A DNA stretch of 64,000 nt from Pacificispira spongiicola (GCF_012926505.1 NZ_JABBNT010000001.1:806001-870000), one strand, 5' to 3'. Shown: positions 9,501-18,929, counted from the first letter of the stretch. Notes: generated by a model not told the origin, from the sequence alone. A program made the numbers and translations.

Positions 9501-10088
9501 ATGCAGTTCAAAATCGTAACCCGCACCGACCCGGACCGCGCGATTGCCGAAGCCCTGATCCAGGACGTCTATCATCGCCGCTACGGTGCCGCAGTCCAGC
9601 AGTTTCCCGATCGATTGGCCGTCGCCATCGACTCAACGGGAACCGCCGTCTGTGCCGCAGGAATACGAACCGCGGCCAGCGGTTTCTTTTCGGAAACCTA
9701 TCTGGACCTACCCGTCGAACAGGCAATCGCCCGGCTGGCCGTTGAACCGGTCGCGCGGGAAACGATACTGGAAGTCACGACTCTGGCGGCCCTGCGTCCC
9801 GGTGCGGCATTTCGGCTGATCGATTTCATCATCGCGGATGGTCGGGATGCGGGCATGCGATGGGGCCTATTTACAGCAACGCGCCCACTGAGACACAGCC
9901 TGTTGCGCGCAGGGGTCGGCCTGATCGAGGTGGCACGGGCGGAACGGAACCGTGCGCCGGATCCGGACATCTGGGGACGCTATTACGAGACGGATCCCTT
10001 TGTTTGCGCCGTATTCGGGGAGACCTGTTGCAGCCGCGCCGCCGCTCTTTCCTTCGATCGTAGAATGCAGGATATCCACCGTGCATAA
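9501..10088 (+). CDS. thermostable hemolysin-family protein
   Basis: The 195-residue protein matches the thermostable-hemolysin family (T_hemolysin), whose members look more like acyl- or aminoacyl-transferases of the GNAT/autoinducer-synthase type than pore-formers. Visible features are the N-terminal Y-H-R-R-Y-G-A, the central F-S-E-T-Y-L-D-L-P-V-E, and I-L-E-V-T-T-L-A-A-L followed by the R-W-G-L-F-T-A-T segment. It is the first gene of a tightly packed operon: its stop overlaps the GTG start of the acyl-ligase gene by 8 bases. This hemolysin-ligase-oxidase-SDR order recurs in marine gammaproteobacteria as I recall it. The hemolysin name should not be taken as evidence of toxicity; a synthase role is inference. 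Confidence 0.8.
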   Translation: MQFKIVTRTDPDRAIAEALIQDVYHRRYGAAVQQFPDRLAVAIDSTGTAVCAAGIRTAASGFFSETYLDLPVEQAIARLAVEPVARETILEVTTLAALRPGAAFRLIDFIIADGRDAGMRWGLFTATRPLRHSLLRAGVGLIEVARAERNRAPDPDIWGRYYETDPFVCAVFGETCCSRAAALSFDRRMQDIHRA

Positions 10089-11583
10089 GCTATTTACCCG
10101 ATTCCAAGAATGCACCGAGTCGGCGCCCGATCATGTTGCCGTGCGTCGGCTTGAAGGGCTGTCGTTCACCTATGCCGAACTAGCCGCCGCCGTCGAATTC
10201 ATCCGCAATCGAATACCGGACGCGGCAAAGGTGGTAGGACTCGCGGGGCTTCCCTCCGCGTCCTGGATCGCCGCGGATCTCGCCGCCACGCTGCGAGGTT
10301 GCCGGGTTGTCCCGATTCCCTTCTTCTTCAGTCCCGATCAGCAGACGCATATTCTATCCGACGCGTCGGTAGATATCGTCGTCGTTTGTGATTTTCCCGC
10401 ACCGTCGATCGCTCTGCAACACCCACCGATCCTGCTGAACGACGAAGTCCTGCACGCGGCGGCCGCGACACACGCCAAGGAACCGGATCTTATTTATCCT
10501 GGCGGGGGGGAGCGGGTCATCTACACCTCCGGCACGACCGGCGCGCCGAAAGGCGTCCGGCATGGCGACCGACAGATCGACTTCTCGCTAGGCGCACTGG
10601 AATCCGCCGCCGCGGCATCGCCGGACGACAAGCATCTCAGCCTGTTACCGCCATCCCTGCTGCTGGAACAGATTGCGGGATACTTCCTGCCGCTCAGCCT
10701 GGGCGCGGAAATCGTCCTGGCATCCCAGGCCTGCCTTGCCGCACTCGGCGGCGATATCAGACCCACGGCGACGGCACTCAGCGAAACCCGACCGACGACG
10801 ACCGTCCTCGTCCCTCAACAGGTGACCGGGCTGGTCCAATTTGCGAAGATGACCGGATGGCAGCCGCCGGACAGTCTGCGCCTGGTCGCGGTCGGCGGCG
10901 CGCCGATCGCCGGGGAAACCCTGACAATGGCGCGTCGGCTGGGTCTTCCCGTCCGTTTCGGCTACGGTCTGTCCGAATGCTGTTCCGTCGTATCGGTTCA
11001 ACGAGGCGGTAGCGATCTTGCCCCGTCGACCGATACGATCCCGACGACCGATACGATCCGGACGACCGATACGATCCCGACGACCGGGCAGCCCCTTCCC
11101 GGCACCCGGGTCGAACTGGACGATGGCGAAATCGTCGTCCGCAGTCCCGGCGTGATGATCGGCTATCTGGGCAGCGCACCGTTGGAGGACGCGGTCTGGC
11201 GCACGGGCGATTTGGGACGTATCGGCGCCGACGGCAGCATCACCGTCTTGGGGCGCAAGGACCGGCGCATTACACTGTCCAATGGCCGGAATCTCTCTCC
11301 GGAATGGCTGGAAAGCCTGGCGCTATCCGTCGCTTGGGTTGGGTCCGCCCGCGCGGACGGCATCGGCAATGACGCTCCGCATCTGACTGTCGGCATTCGG
11401 CCCTGGGCATCCGAATCCGTGGCGGCCATGCCGCCGGAAACCGTTGCCGGTATTTTCACTGCCCTGTTCGCCCCCTTACCCGACTACGCACGGCCCGACC
11501 GGGTCACCGTCGCAAACGGGGATTCCCGGATAGAAATCGCCCTCAACCGACCCGCCCCGCATATGGAGACACTGGCCCAATGA
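10081..11583 (+). CDS. AMP-dependent acyl-CoA/acyl-ACP synthetase-like ligase
   Basis: This 500-residue ANL-superfamily enzyme should activate a carboxylic acid with ATP. The adenylation P-loop is I-Y-T-S-G-T-T-G-A-P-K-G-V, followed by F-G-Y-G-L-S-E-C and W-R-T-G-D-L-G; the C-terminal hinge is visible around G-R-K-D-R-R-I-T-L. I placed the start at GTG 10081 because GCAGGA lies upstream and an earlier in-frame ATG (9952) would overlap most of the previous gene's end. An 18-bp unit repeats three times at 11029-11082 and inserts T-D-T-I-P-T-type hexapeptides. The stop overlaps the next gene as ATGA, so translation is probably coupled. The substrate cannot be read from sequence. Confidence 0.85.
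   Translation: MHKLFTRFQECTESAPDHVAVRRLEGLSFTYAELAAAVEFIRNRIPDAAKVVGLAGLPSASWIAADLAATLRGCRVVPIPFFFSPDQQTHILSDASVDIVVVCDFPAPSIALQHPPILLNDEVLHAAAATHAKEPDLIYPGGGERVIYTSGTTGAPKGVRHGDRQIDFSLGALESAAAASPDDKHLSLLPPSLLLEQIAGYFLPLSLGAEIVLASQACLAALGGDIRPTATALSETRPTTTVLVPQQVTGLVQFAKMTGWQPPDSLRLVAVGGAPIAGETLTMARRLGLPVRFGYGLSECCSVVSVQRGGSDLAPSTDTIPTTDTIRTTDTIPTTGQPLPGTRVELDDGEIVVRSPGVMIGYLGSAPLEDAVWRTGDLGRIGADGSITVLGRKDRRITLSNGRNLSPEWLESLALSVAWVGSARADGIGNDAPHLTVGIRPWASESVAAMPPETVAGIFTALFAPLPDYARPDRVTVANGDSRIEIALNRPAPHMETLAQ
11029..11082 (+). repeat. three in-frame 18-bp tandem repeats
   Basis: The unit ACCGATACGATCCCGACG occurs at 11029-11046, 11047-11064 (one C-to-G change) and 11065-11082. It encodes repeating T-D-T-I-P-T hexapeptides inside the ligase, between the substrate-binding core and W-R-T-G-D. 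Multiples of three keep the frame, and copy number may vary between strains. Confidence 0.9.
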
Positions 11584-12275
11584 CAAATGTTCCATTCTAT
11601 GACCGCCTTCTGCAACAAACCGAGGCCGAACGCCTATCCTTCCAGTCGATCCCGGTGATTCAGGCCGCGCTGGCCGGGCGGATCGACCGCGATCTCTACA
11701 TCGCCTATCTGGGGGAGGCGTATCATCATGTCCGCCATACCTGCCCGCTGCTGGCGACGGCGCTCGGTCGCTGCCGCAAGGGCGACAAGCATTACCGGGA
11801 AGCCCTTCTGGAATATCTGGAAGAGGAACGCGGCCACGAAGACTGGATTCTGAACGACATCGCGGCTTTGGGCGGCGATGCAGAGGCTGTCGCCGCTGGT
11901 GACGGCAGCCCGGCGACCCGGATCATGGTCGGCTACGCATACTATATGATCGACCGGATCAGCCCCTATGCGCTGCTGGGTATGGTGCATGTTCTTGAGG
12001 GCATGTCGGTCGCCCTCGCCGACAAGGCCGCGGCCGGAATCGCCGCCGCCCTGACCGGACCGGACGGATCGCCCCCGACCGGCGGCTTCTCCTACCTGCT
12101 GTCCCATGGGTCCCTCGACCAGGATCATGTCCGTTTCTTCGAAAGCCTGGTCAACGCCTTACCCGACGCCAAGGCCGAAGCCGCCGTGGTGGAGGCGGCG
12201 AAGCTGATCTATCGGCTGTTCGGCGATATCTTCCGCGACCTGACCCCAAAAGAGGTTCTGAACGATGCGGCCTGA
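11580..12275 (+). CDS. haem-oxygenase-like (TenA-fold) putative diiron oxygenase
   Basis: The 231-residue all-helical protein resembles the haem-oxygenase-like diiron oxidase group, which includes UndA and BesC, and the 'iron-containing redox enzyme' annotation. Candidate metal ligands are Glu46 and His49/50/53 in G-E-A-Y-H-H-V-R-H, Glu83 and His86 in E-E-E-R-G-H-E, Glu140 in V-L-E-G-M, and His176, Asp180, Asp182 and His183 in S-H-G-S-L-D-Q-D-H. TenA thiaminases share the fold but lack this ligand set. It overlaps the ligase by 4 bases and the SDR by 11. The context suggests it acts on an activated acyl substrate, which is inference. Confidence 0.75.
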   Translation: MTNVPFYDRLLQQTEAERLSFQSIPVIQAALAGRIDRDLYIAYLGEAYHHVRHTCPLLATALGRCRKGDKHYREALLEYLEEERGHEDWILNDIAALGGDAEAVAAGDGSPATRIMVGYAYYMIDRISPYALLGMVHVLEGMSVALADKAAAGIAAALTGPDGSPPTGGFSYLLSHGSLDQDHVRFFESLVNALPDAKAEAAVVEAAKLIYRLFGDIFRDLTPKEVLNDAA

Positions 12276-13062
12276 TGCGCAAATCGCCCTGATCACCGGC
12301 GCGGGAAGCGGGATCGGCCGCGCCTTGGCGATCCAGGCCGCAACCCTTGGGATTGAAACCGTGCTGGTAGGACGGCGGGCCGCCGCGTTGACGGAAACGG
12401 CGTCGTTAATGCCGGAATCGGCCAAGGTCCATGTCCGCGCGGCAGACATCATCGAGCCCGAAGACCGCGCCGCGATTGTCGATTTCATCCGCGACCGCTT
12501 CGGACGGCTCGACTTCCTGGTCAACAATGCGGGCAGCGTCGCCGTCGGCCCGTTCGAATCCATGCCGGAAGCGGATTTCACCCGGTTGCTGACGGTCAAT
12601 CTGATCGCGCCCGCCGCCCTGATCCGCCTTGCCCTGCCCTTGCTGCGGCAGGCTGGTGCCGGACGCATCGTCAATGTCGGATCGATGTTCGGCGACATCG
12701 CCTTCCCGCGCTTCGCGTCCTATTCCGCCACCAAGTTCGGGTTGCGCGGACTGTCCGACGGATTGCGCCGGGAACTCGCCGCCGACGGTATCGGCGTCAC
12801 CTATGCCGCACCGCGCGCCACAAAAACGCCCGCCGCCGACAGTTTCGATTCACTGACCAAGCCGATGGGCATGGTCCTGGACGCGCCGGAGGACATCGCC
12901 CGCAAAATCTGGACAGCGGTTCTGGCGGGGAAGCCCCGCGTCTTCCCCGGACGCGGCGAACGGATCGCCACGATCCTGCAAGCGATGTTGCCCAGACTGC
13001 TCGACGGCCATATCGCCGGATTGGAAAAGAAGGTCCGAAAACTGGAAAATCAGGCTCGGTAA
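12265..13062 (+). CDS. short-chain dehydrogenase/reductase
   Basis: This 265-residue classical SDR has the nucleotide-binding motif G-A-G-S-G-I-G near residue 12, N-N-A-G near residue 90, a catalytic Ser in N-V-G-S-M, and Y-S-A-T-K near residue 153. These fit NAD(P)-dependent oxidoreduction of an alcohol or carbonyl. The start at 12265 is supported by AGAGG at 12251-12255 and overlaps the preceding gene by 11 bases, making it the last gene of the four-gene operon. After the active site the sequence has A-P-R-A-T-K-T where many SDRs have P-G, a modest deviation. The substrate is unknown; it probably reduces the product of the upstream enzymes. Confidence 0.85.
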   Translation: MRPDAQIALITGAGSGIGRALAIQAATLGIETVLVGRRAAALTETASLMPESAKVHVRAADIIEPEDRAAIVDFIRDRFGRLDFLVNNAGSVAVGPFESMPEADFTRLLTVNLIAPAALIRLALPLLRQAGAGRIVNVGSMFGDIAFPRFASYSATKFGLRGLSDGLRRELAADGIGVTYAAPRATKTPAADSFDSLTKPMGMVLDAPEDIARKIWTAVLAGKPRVFPGRGERIATILQAMLPRLLDGHIAGLEKKVRKLENQAR

Positions 13063-13169
13063 CACTGGCCGACCGACGGCGCTGCTCCGGGAAAGACGGC
13101 GAAACGCCCCTTTCCCCAACGCCCTGCCCTATGATATAGCGGGCGCGGCCGTCCCAACCGGCGGCCCGT

Positions 13170-13246
13170 GTCCTCGTAGCTCAGCAGGATAGAGCACAGG
13201 ATTCCTAATCCTGGGGCCGTGGGTTCGAATCCCGCCGGGGACACCA
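13170..13246 (+). tRNA. tRNA-Arg (anticodon CCT)
   Basis: A complete cloverleaf is visible: acceptor GTCCTCG pairs with CGGGGAC, the anticodon stem is CAGGA/TCCTG with loop TTCCTAA (anticodon CCT at 13204-13206), and the T-arm contains GGGTTCGAATCCC. The encoded CCA is at 13244-13246. The 3' end is part of a 61-bp sequence duplicated at 47335-47395, marking it as the insertion target of a genomic island. Confidence 0.95.
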
Positions 13247-13295
13247 ACTTTTTCTGCTGATTCGCTTGGGACCGATTCTATGGTCCCACCGGCTG
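13235..13295 (+). repeat. attL: 61-bp direct repeat at the tRNA 3' end
   Basis: These 61 bases match 47335-47395 at all but two positions (13249 and 13290), with a constant offset of 34,100. The repeat covers the last 12 bases of tRNA-Arg and 49 bases beyond. It includes a 7-bp inverted repeat, TGGGACC/GGTCCCA at 13267-13273 and 13282-13288, which could be the recombinase core or a tRNA-trailing hairpin. Beyond 13295 the two copies diverge completely. Confidence 0.9.
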
Positions 13296-13365
13296 GACTG
13301 CAAGCCCTAACGAGAGGGGGTTGCGGATATACGCTTAGGACGCGAATAAAATCCGGACAAAAAAA

Positions 13366-13394
13366 GAGCCAGCGGCCCTGCAAGGCCCTGGCTC
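13366..13394. terminator. strong hairpin, probable intrinsic terminator
   Basis: GAGCCAG and CTGGCTC pair outside GGCC/GGCC around the loop CTGCAA, giving an 11-bp stem with a one-base bulge on each side. Seven A residues precede it (13359-13365), so it would be a good terminator for minus-strand transcripts; CTTTAT follows on the plus strand. It sits just inside the island's left end. Confidence 0.65.
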
Positions 13395-13407
13395 CTTTAT
13401 AACGCCG

Positions 13408-13466
13408 GAAGCCCAATAGCAGAGCCTCGCAACGAAATCTTCCTGAAAGTGAGGCTATTGGGCTTC
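13408..13466. repeat. 12-bp perfect inverted repeat upstream of the HTH gene
   Basis: GAAGCCCAATAG (13408-13419) is matched by its exact reverse complement at 13455-13466, with an inner CCTC/GAGG pair. The 59-base element lies 85 bp before the island's first gene. It could be an operator, an origin feature or a structured leader. Confidence 0.6.
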
Positions 13467-13551
13467 TGAGCGCCTGTCAACGGGAAACGCCAGTTTTCCG
13501 AACGGATGAGCTTTGCCCAAATGCGCTCTCCGCGCCCCGGGAAGGATACGC

Positions 13552-14748
13552 ATGTACCACCCGGTGCTGTCCCGCATTCAGCGGCTCCATGCCGCCATGG
13601 ATGCGCGAGAAATAAACACGCTCACTGCCTGCCGCGAGATCGCCGGCCTAGCGAAGGATTTGCAGGAAGCTGACCCGGATGCCTTCGCCCGCTACGAAGT
13701 TTTGGCTGAAGAACGACAGATCAGACAGTATCGCGACTATGAGCAACATCCGGCAAGCTGCGGCCTTGACCTCCTGAAGCCGGCCGACAAAGCCGCGAAA
13801 TCGGCAATCAAACCGCTACGCAATCTCTACAGCGACGCTGCCGAGCGCAGACGTGCAAGCGCCAATGCCCGCCGCTGGTGCGTCGAGTCTGGGATTTGGA
13901 CAATCAAGGACCTGACTGACACACAATCCCGCATCTTGGTCGAACTCCTTCGCGAATGCCTGAAGGCAAAACGCAATGCGACCTACCTAACCCACGATCA
14001 GCTAGCCGACCGCGCCGAATGCTCCCGCAGTTCCGTCAAAACGACGATACGCCTGCTCATCGAACGCAGCCTGATCTACGTGCGCCGTGAGCGGATTTCC
14101 GTCCGCAAGAACGCCCCAAATCTCTACCTGCCCTGCCGGCACCTGGTCCAATGGCTTGGTCCATACGTGTCGCCAAAGATGAGTATAGGGGGTCAAGACA
14201 CCGCCCCCCTTGGTTTAAGAGATAATAAATCTCTTAATCCTACAGAGAATCCTACGCCATCGCAGACAAACAAAATTTGTAGGATCGTTAACGGCAGGAG
14301 TGGCGTGAGCCGATTGCCGCCCCCGGGATCTACCTTCAATGCCGACGACCGACAAATCGTTATCCAGGCCATTCCGCTACTTGACGGTAGTCCTGTTTCG
14401 CACAGCGCTGCCAACGACGAATTGCATATCAGAATCGACAGGATACGTTCCGTGTTGCTACCTGATATCACTTCAGCTTGCTATAGTCGCGCGCTCCGCA
14501 AGCGTGGCGCAGATGCTGCTATAGCCTTGCTCGTAACAGCCATGAAGGCTTTGACCAGGACAACAGATCCAATTCGTTCTCCGGTCGCCTACTTCGCTGG
14601 TACTGTTCGCCGAACACGATCTAATTTCAATCCAGCTAAGTCCTTAAGCTCCACGATCAACTGCCATTTAGATTGCACATCTAAAAAAGACATCGCTGCA
14701 ATCTTTTCCCAGCGGACCATTGCACAAGCAAATGGCATGTTCCCCTAA
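13552..14748 (+). CDS. winged-helix protein, possibly plasmid/island replication-associated
   Basis: This 398-residue basic protein is the first gene of the island. Residues about 145-205 look like a winged helix, with L-T-H-D-Q-L-A-D-R-A as the first part and S-R-S-S-V-K-T-T-I-R-L-L as the recognition helix. The C-terminal half lacks recognisable domains and has lower GC than the flanks. The start at 13552 follows GGGAAGGA at 13539-13546. Its position beside the attachment site, and an N-terminal helical domain before the HTH, resemble replication or maintenance proteins of mobile elements, but I could not match a named Rep family. Function uncertain. Confidence 0.6.
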   Translation: MYHPVLSRIQRLHAAMDAREINTLTACREIAGLAKDLQEADPDAFARYEVLAEERQIRQYRDYEQHPASCGLDLLKPADKAAKSAIKPLRNLYSDAAERRRASANARRWCVESGIWTIKDLTDTQSRILVELLRECLKAKRNATYLTHDQLADRAECSRSSVKTTIRLLIERSLIYVRRERISVRKNAPNLYLPCRHLVQWLGPYVSPKMSIGGQDTAPLGLRDNKSLNPTENPTPSQTNKICRIVNGRSGVSRLPPPGSTFNADDRQIVIQAIPLLDGSPVSHSAANDELHIRIDRIRSVLLPDITSACYSRALRKRGADAAIALLVTAMKALTRTTDPIRSPVAYFAGTVRRTRSNFNPAKSLSSTINCHLDCTSKKDIAAIFSQRTIAQANGMFP

Positions 14749-14891
14749 TGTGGTAGAAATTTCGATCTAACGTAGGCTGTCAGGTGTTTCGACTAAAGGA
14801 TCAAAGAATGCAACCAAGTATGCGAGCCTCAACGAGATCATTTATTTCGAAATTCGAGTAATCTTCTCGGATAATAGACGGTTCTGGGTTG

Positions 14892-16778
14892 ATGCCCCGA
14901 TATAGCGAGAAAATCACATCAAAGAGAAGAATCGGGAACTTGGTGAACCATAAATCGATAAATTTCGTGCTATCTCCGTCTTGGCGCACGGACTTTCTTT
15001 TTGCCGGTGCGTCTAAGAACTGGCTTGTTCACGTCGGTGTGGTCGCATTGACCCTGCTATTAATTCTGAGTGCACCTGAATCGAAAGATGCCTCAGGTAA
15101 AGCAATCATATGGTTTTGCACTATATCGGTATTCTCATTTTCCGCGGTAATGCTGGCGAAACGATACCTCTCCGAAAAGCAGAAAAATCCCTATGAGCTC
15201 GATAGTTATACACGGCATTACGCGGTACTGACCGCTATCATCGGGACCCTTTGGGGGTTGGGAGCATTCATTGTAGCTCCCCTGTCGAATGATCTTCTGA
15301 TGCTTTATACGCTTGTCGTCGGTGGAACGGCACTTGGAGCCGTAAGCACACAACATGTGGAACAGCGCGTCTTCCTTGCATCGATCTGGACCGCGATCCC
15401 ACTTCTAGCATTGGCGCATATTACGCATACGGTAACGAATCAGAATTTGGCTGTGGCAATCATGATCGTGCTGTACGGCGTGATCATCACGATGCTGGGG
15501 AAGCGGATGCAGGCGTTCCTCACGAAGAATGCTGAATTGTCATTGTCCCTAGCGGACAAAGTTTCGAATCTAACTTTGACGACCGCAGAGTTGGAACGCA
15601 TTCGCCTAATCGCCGAGAACAACAGCACTGCAAAATCCCGATTGCTGGCCCATATCAGCCACGATTTACGCCAACCGGTCCATGCCATCGGTTTATTCGC
15701 TGAATGTCTCAAGGATCATGCCACGTCCCAAGAGACAAGAGCGCTCCTGTCCCAAATTGAGCAATCGGTGATATCGATGAGCGGTTTGTTCAGATCGTTG
15801 CTCGACCTGACTGCCTTGGAAAATGGGCGCGTGAGGTCCCTGGAGATCGATTTCGCGCTCGACGAAGTTTTGGGGGGGATCATCCTGCAAAACCAGGCTG
15901 CCGCCCAGGAACGGGGAGTAACCTTACGCTACGTTCCCAATCGGCTTTGGGTGCGAACCGACCCGGCGCTGTTGTCCACGATGGTTCAAAACCTCGTCGC
16001 GAACGCCATAAAATATGCGCCTGGCGCCAAGGTGCTTATCGGATGCCGCCGCCAAAAGGGTCGGATCAGTGTGGAGGTTCACGATACCGGCCCAGGCTTT
16101 GAACCGGGTGATATCGACCGTGTCTTCGAAGAATTCGTCCGTCTGACACCGGTGGAAAACACTACGGTCGGCGGCTTGGGACTGGGCCTGTCCATTGTTC
16201 GGAAGCTTTCGGATATTCTGGGCCTTGCCGTTGATGCGTCAAGCAAGCCGCCGAACGGGACGGTGTTTCGGATTAGCGGTCTGGTTCGCGCCGAGGCGGC
16301 CGCGGCCAGCCGTGAGGTTGACCACCAAAGGATCGGATCGCAGTTGGACGGTGCGCGCATTTTTGTCGTGGATGACGATACCGCGACCCGCGAAGGCATG
16401 CGTCAGTTGCTGCAAAAGTGGGGGTGTGACGTTTCGGTGTTCGCCGCGCCGCCGGATCTGGAAATCGCGAGGGCGGCGGATTTCCTGTTTGTCGACCGAG
16501 ATCTAGGACCGGGTGTCGACGGGTTGGCGTATGCCAGCCAAACCAAGCAATCCCTGGGCGTGCCCGCCGCCATCGTAACCGGGTCTTTGTCGCGAGACAT
16601 CGAAGACGGTGCCCGTGCCGCTGGGCTTACCGTTTTGGAAAAGCCGGCCCGCCCGGCACAGGTTCGGTCGCTTCTTCTGACAGTATTGAGCGGTCAGACC
16701 AAACCGGCCTCGGCTGCGGCGGCGGCCGCCGCCGATCGTGTCGGCACGTCCAACGCGCGGAGCAGCGCTGAGACGTGA
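14892..16778 (+). CDS. hybrid sensor histidine kinase with C-terminal receiver
   Basis: In 628 residues it has six to seven membrane helices (about 45-210), a coiled-coil stretch, a dimerisation/phosphoacceptor helix with H-I-S-H-D-L-R-Q-P (about residue 255), and a HATPase_c domain with N-boxes V-A-N-A-I-K-Y and [10 protein letters not shown] receiver domain follows, with D-D-D and acceptor Asp in F-V-D-R-D and Lys in L-E-K-P. There is no periplasmic sensor domain, so the membrane part probably senses directly. An Ala-rich tail follows the receiver. Its last 85 bases overlap the convergent LuxR-type response regulator, its likely partner. Confidence 0.85.
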   Translation: MPRYSEKITSKRRIGNLVNHKSINFVLSPSWRTDFLFAGASKNWLVHVGVVALTLLLILSAPESKDASGKAIIWFCTISVFSFSAVMLAKRYLSEKQKNPYELDSYTRHYAVLTAIIGTLWGLGAFIVAPLSNDLLMLYTLVVGGTALGAVSTQHVEQRVFLASIWTAIPLLALAHITHTVTNQNLAVAIMIVLYGVIITMLGKRMQAFLTKNAELSLSLADKVSNLTLTTAELERIRLIAENNSTAKSRLLAHISHDLRQPVHAIGLFAECLKDHATSQETRALLSQIEQSVISMSGLFRSLLDLTALENGRVRSLEIDFALDEVLGGIILQNQAAAQERGVTLRYVPNRLWVRTDPALLSTMVQNLVANAIKYAPGAKVLIGCRRQKGRISVEVHDTGPGFEPGDIDRVFEEFVRLTPVENTTVGGLGLGLSIVRKLSDILGLAVDASSKPPNGTVFRISGLVRAEAAAASREVDHQRIGSQLDGARIFVVDDDTATREGMRQLLQKWGCDVSVFAAPPDLEIARAADFLFVDRDLGPGVDGLAYASQTKQSLGVPAAIVTGSLSRDIEDGARAAGLTVLEKPARPAQVRSLLLTVLSGQTKPASAAAAAAADRVGTSNARSSAET

Positions 16779-17314
16779 ACCCGCACCGTGTGGGGTGAGA
16801 TATCCAGCTCCCGAGCGATTTCCTTGTTCGCCAGTCCCCGCCCGATACAGGCCAGAACCTCCCGTTGTCGTGCCGAAAGCGTTTGTAGCGAGATGTTTTT
16901 GCTGGGTGGTGGTGTCGTGGAGGCTTCCGTCCGCAACACGAATTCGCCGTCCGCAACGGCTTGCAAGGCGCTTACGATTTCCGTCGGAGGGATCGACTTG
17001 TTGATGAAACCGTCCGCCCCGGCTTTCATGATCGCCTCTATCGTGTCCGGGTCGTCTACCATGGAGACGATGACAAGTGACGAAATCGGATAGTCCGTAC
17101 GAAGTGATGCAATACGATCTGGCGTCCCCAGTCCGGGAAACAGGTAGTCCAGCACGAACATGACCGGCGCCGTTCGAGAAGCGTCGGAAAGGCGTCGGAC
17201 GCCATCGACGGAATCCGCTTCCAATATCTGCGCCCCAGGGAACGCCCTCTGTACGGTGCGGCGCATCCCTTCCCGAAAAATCGGGTGGTCGTCGGCGATT
17301 ACGATACGGTCCAC
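16694..17314 (-). CDS. LuxR/NarL-family response regulator
   Basis: The 206-residue protein has an N-terminal receiver ([13 protein letters not shown], acceptor Asp in M-F-V-L-D-Y, Lys in F-I-N-K-S) and a C-terminal GerE helix-turn-helix ([20 protein letters not shown]). It presumably receives phosphate from the convergent hybrid kinase, whose gene overlaps it tail-to-tail by 85 bp. The divergent DUF4424-like gene begins 100 bp upstream and is a natural target. Confidence 0.85.
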   Translation of the reverse strand: MDRIVIADDHPIFREGMRRTVQRAFPGAQILEADSVDGVRRLSDASRTAPVMFVLDYLFPGLGTPDRIASLRTDYPISSLVIVSMVDDPDTIEAIMKAGADGFINKSIPPTEIVSALQAVADGEFVLRTEASTTPPPSKNISLQTLSARQREVLACIGRGLANKEIARELDISPHTVRVHVSALLRALDVPTRSAAAAAAAEAGLV

Positions 17315-17414
17315 TTCTACTCTCCATACCTGATCCGAAAGACCATAATACGCGGTCTTCCTTTAAGGGGGGAATAGCACATCTGTCGGATGGCGCATTT
17401 CCCGGAACGGCTTG

Positions 17415-18473
17415 ATGATTTCCACCATGTGGAGACCTAGTCAAAAACCATGGACCGGAATCAAACTGCGCTTGCCGCGGCAAATTTCGGTTTCAATCCT
17501 GTGCTTTGGGCTTCTCGCGATTCCGTGCCTGGCGAATGACAGCGTTATTGCAATTGATGCCGGGGGTATCGACTTCGCACGAACCGACGCGATCCGTATC
17601 GTATCGGAAGATCTCTTCATTTCGACTGATCGTATCCGGGTTCGGTACATCTTTGAGAATGTGACGCCGGAAGATGTCACCTTGACCGTCGGATTTCCGT
17701 TGCCGCCGGTTTTCGCCAACGACCTTGTTGACCGGACACCTGAAACGGCGACAGACGGGGCCTACATGACCTTCGAAACAACCGTCGATGAGATACAGGT
17801 TCAAGCGTCCGAAACCGTCGAAGTTTTCGACCTTACCGATCGAAACATAACGGACGTGTTTCGCGCCGAAGGATTTCCCTTGAAGCCGCAATCCCCGCTT
17901 TATACGCGCGACTTCTATGAAAGTGCCTCTACCGAAACAGAGACCGTTAAGGATCGTATGCGCGCGCTTGGATTGCTGGGCAATTTCGAAAGCATGAAAT
18001 GGAAGTTTCGGTTGACCTACACATGGTCGCACCGGTTCAAGGCGGGACATCTGACCGAGGTGGTGCATAGCTATGTCCCCTTGGCTGGAGTCTTCCAATT
18101 CATGTCCGCGCTGAGCGGTGCGCCCACGGATGCGGGCTTGTCGACATGGATCCGTGATGAATTCTGTCCCGACGAGTCGATTTGGCGTGCCTTGCATTCC
18201 GGTGCCGCCGACCACCTCGTACCGGTCGTCCGTCACGTCGGGTATATCCTTACCACCGGGGGCAACTGGGCAGGGCCGATCGGATCATTCCGCCTGACCG
18301 TAGACACTGGCCACGCGGAAAACCTCATCGCCACCTGCTGGCCGTACAGGTTGAAACGGCGGTCCGAAACCGAATTTTCCTTCGAAGCGCGGGATTTTAC
18401 GCCGCGCCACAACCCAAGAATCGCTATAATCGAAAGCGATCTTGTCGCGCATCAAAAGACGGATGAAGAATAG
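17415..18473 (+). CDS. exported DUF4424-like protein
   Basis: The 352-residue protein has a signal peptide (S-I-L-C-F-G-L-L-A-I-P-C-L-A-N) and a mature part beginning with D-S-V-I-A-I-D-A-G-G-I, then S-E-D-L-F-I-S and V-R-Y-I-F-E-N. This resembles the DUF4424 family of periplasmic proteins of unknown role. A second start at 17427 is possible. It is followed after 3 bases by a small membrane protein, so the two are co-transcribed, divergently from the response regulator. Confidence 0.7.
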   Translation: MISTMWRPSQKPWTGIKLRLPRQISVSILCFGLLAIPCLANDSVIAIDAGGIDFARTDAIRIVSEDLFISTDRIRVRYIFENVTPEDVTLTVGFPLPPVFANDLVDRTPETATDGAYMTFETTVDEIQVQASETVEVFDLTDRNITDVFRAEGFPLKPQSPLYTRDFYESASTETETVKDRMRALGLLGNFESMKWKFRLTYTWSHRFKAGHLTEVVHSYVPLAGVFQFMSALSGAPTDAGLSTWIRDEFCPDESIWRALHSGAADHLVPVVRHVGYILTTGGNWAGPIGSFRLTVDTGHAENLIATCWPYRLKRRSETEFSFEARDFTPRHNPRIAIIESDLVAHQKTDEE

Positions 18474-18476
18474 AAA

Positions 18477-18746
18477 ATGTCGAATAGATCCACCATTGCC
18501 GACTATGCGGTCGGGTCGGTAATCGTCGTTGGAAGCTACCTCGTCTTTCTGGGTGCCACCGGGCTCTTGGCGTATGCCGAGCTCCTGTCTTACGGCAACG
18601 AATTATATTTTTATTTGATGTTCCTGGCGAGTCTACTGCCGGTGGCTTGGCTTATGAAACGCTATGAGGTTCAGCGCCGCCATCTTCTACCCGGCGTGAT
18701 CATAGTTCTGGCATCGATTTGGGGAGTTTTCTCAATCTTCGCCTAA
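18477..18746 (+). CDS. small membrane protein (89 aa)
   Basis: Three hydrophobic segments (about 10-32, 42-60 and 70-88) fill most of this short protein, with basic M-K-R and Q-R-R-H loops between the second and third. It starts 3 bases after the stop of the DUF4424-like gene. I do not recognise the family; it is probably an inner-membrane partner of the preceding secreted protein. Confidence 0.6.
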   Translation: MSNRSTIADYAVGSVIVVGSYLVFLGATGLLAYAELLSYGNELYFYLMFLASLLPVAWLMKRYEVQRRHLLPGVIIVLASIWGVFSIFA

Positions 18747-18929
18747 CGTGATCGCATCGTGTCGGCTGTATTCCAGAGTTCCAGGCATCAATACCGCGCG
18801 TGGTCTATTTCAGGGCCATATCAGCCACTTGTACTAGTGACGCCCTTTCGTTTCTGCGGTCTAATAGCGGTGTCACGGTAAGCGTTAATCGATTGGGGGA
18901 TCCTCAATTCCTTTTCGCGGGAGGCACGG

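Noticed and set aside
11029..11082. Possible CRISPR-like repeats
   Set aside because: The units are directly adjacent without spacers and keep a reading frame, so they are a coding minisatellite.
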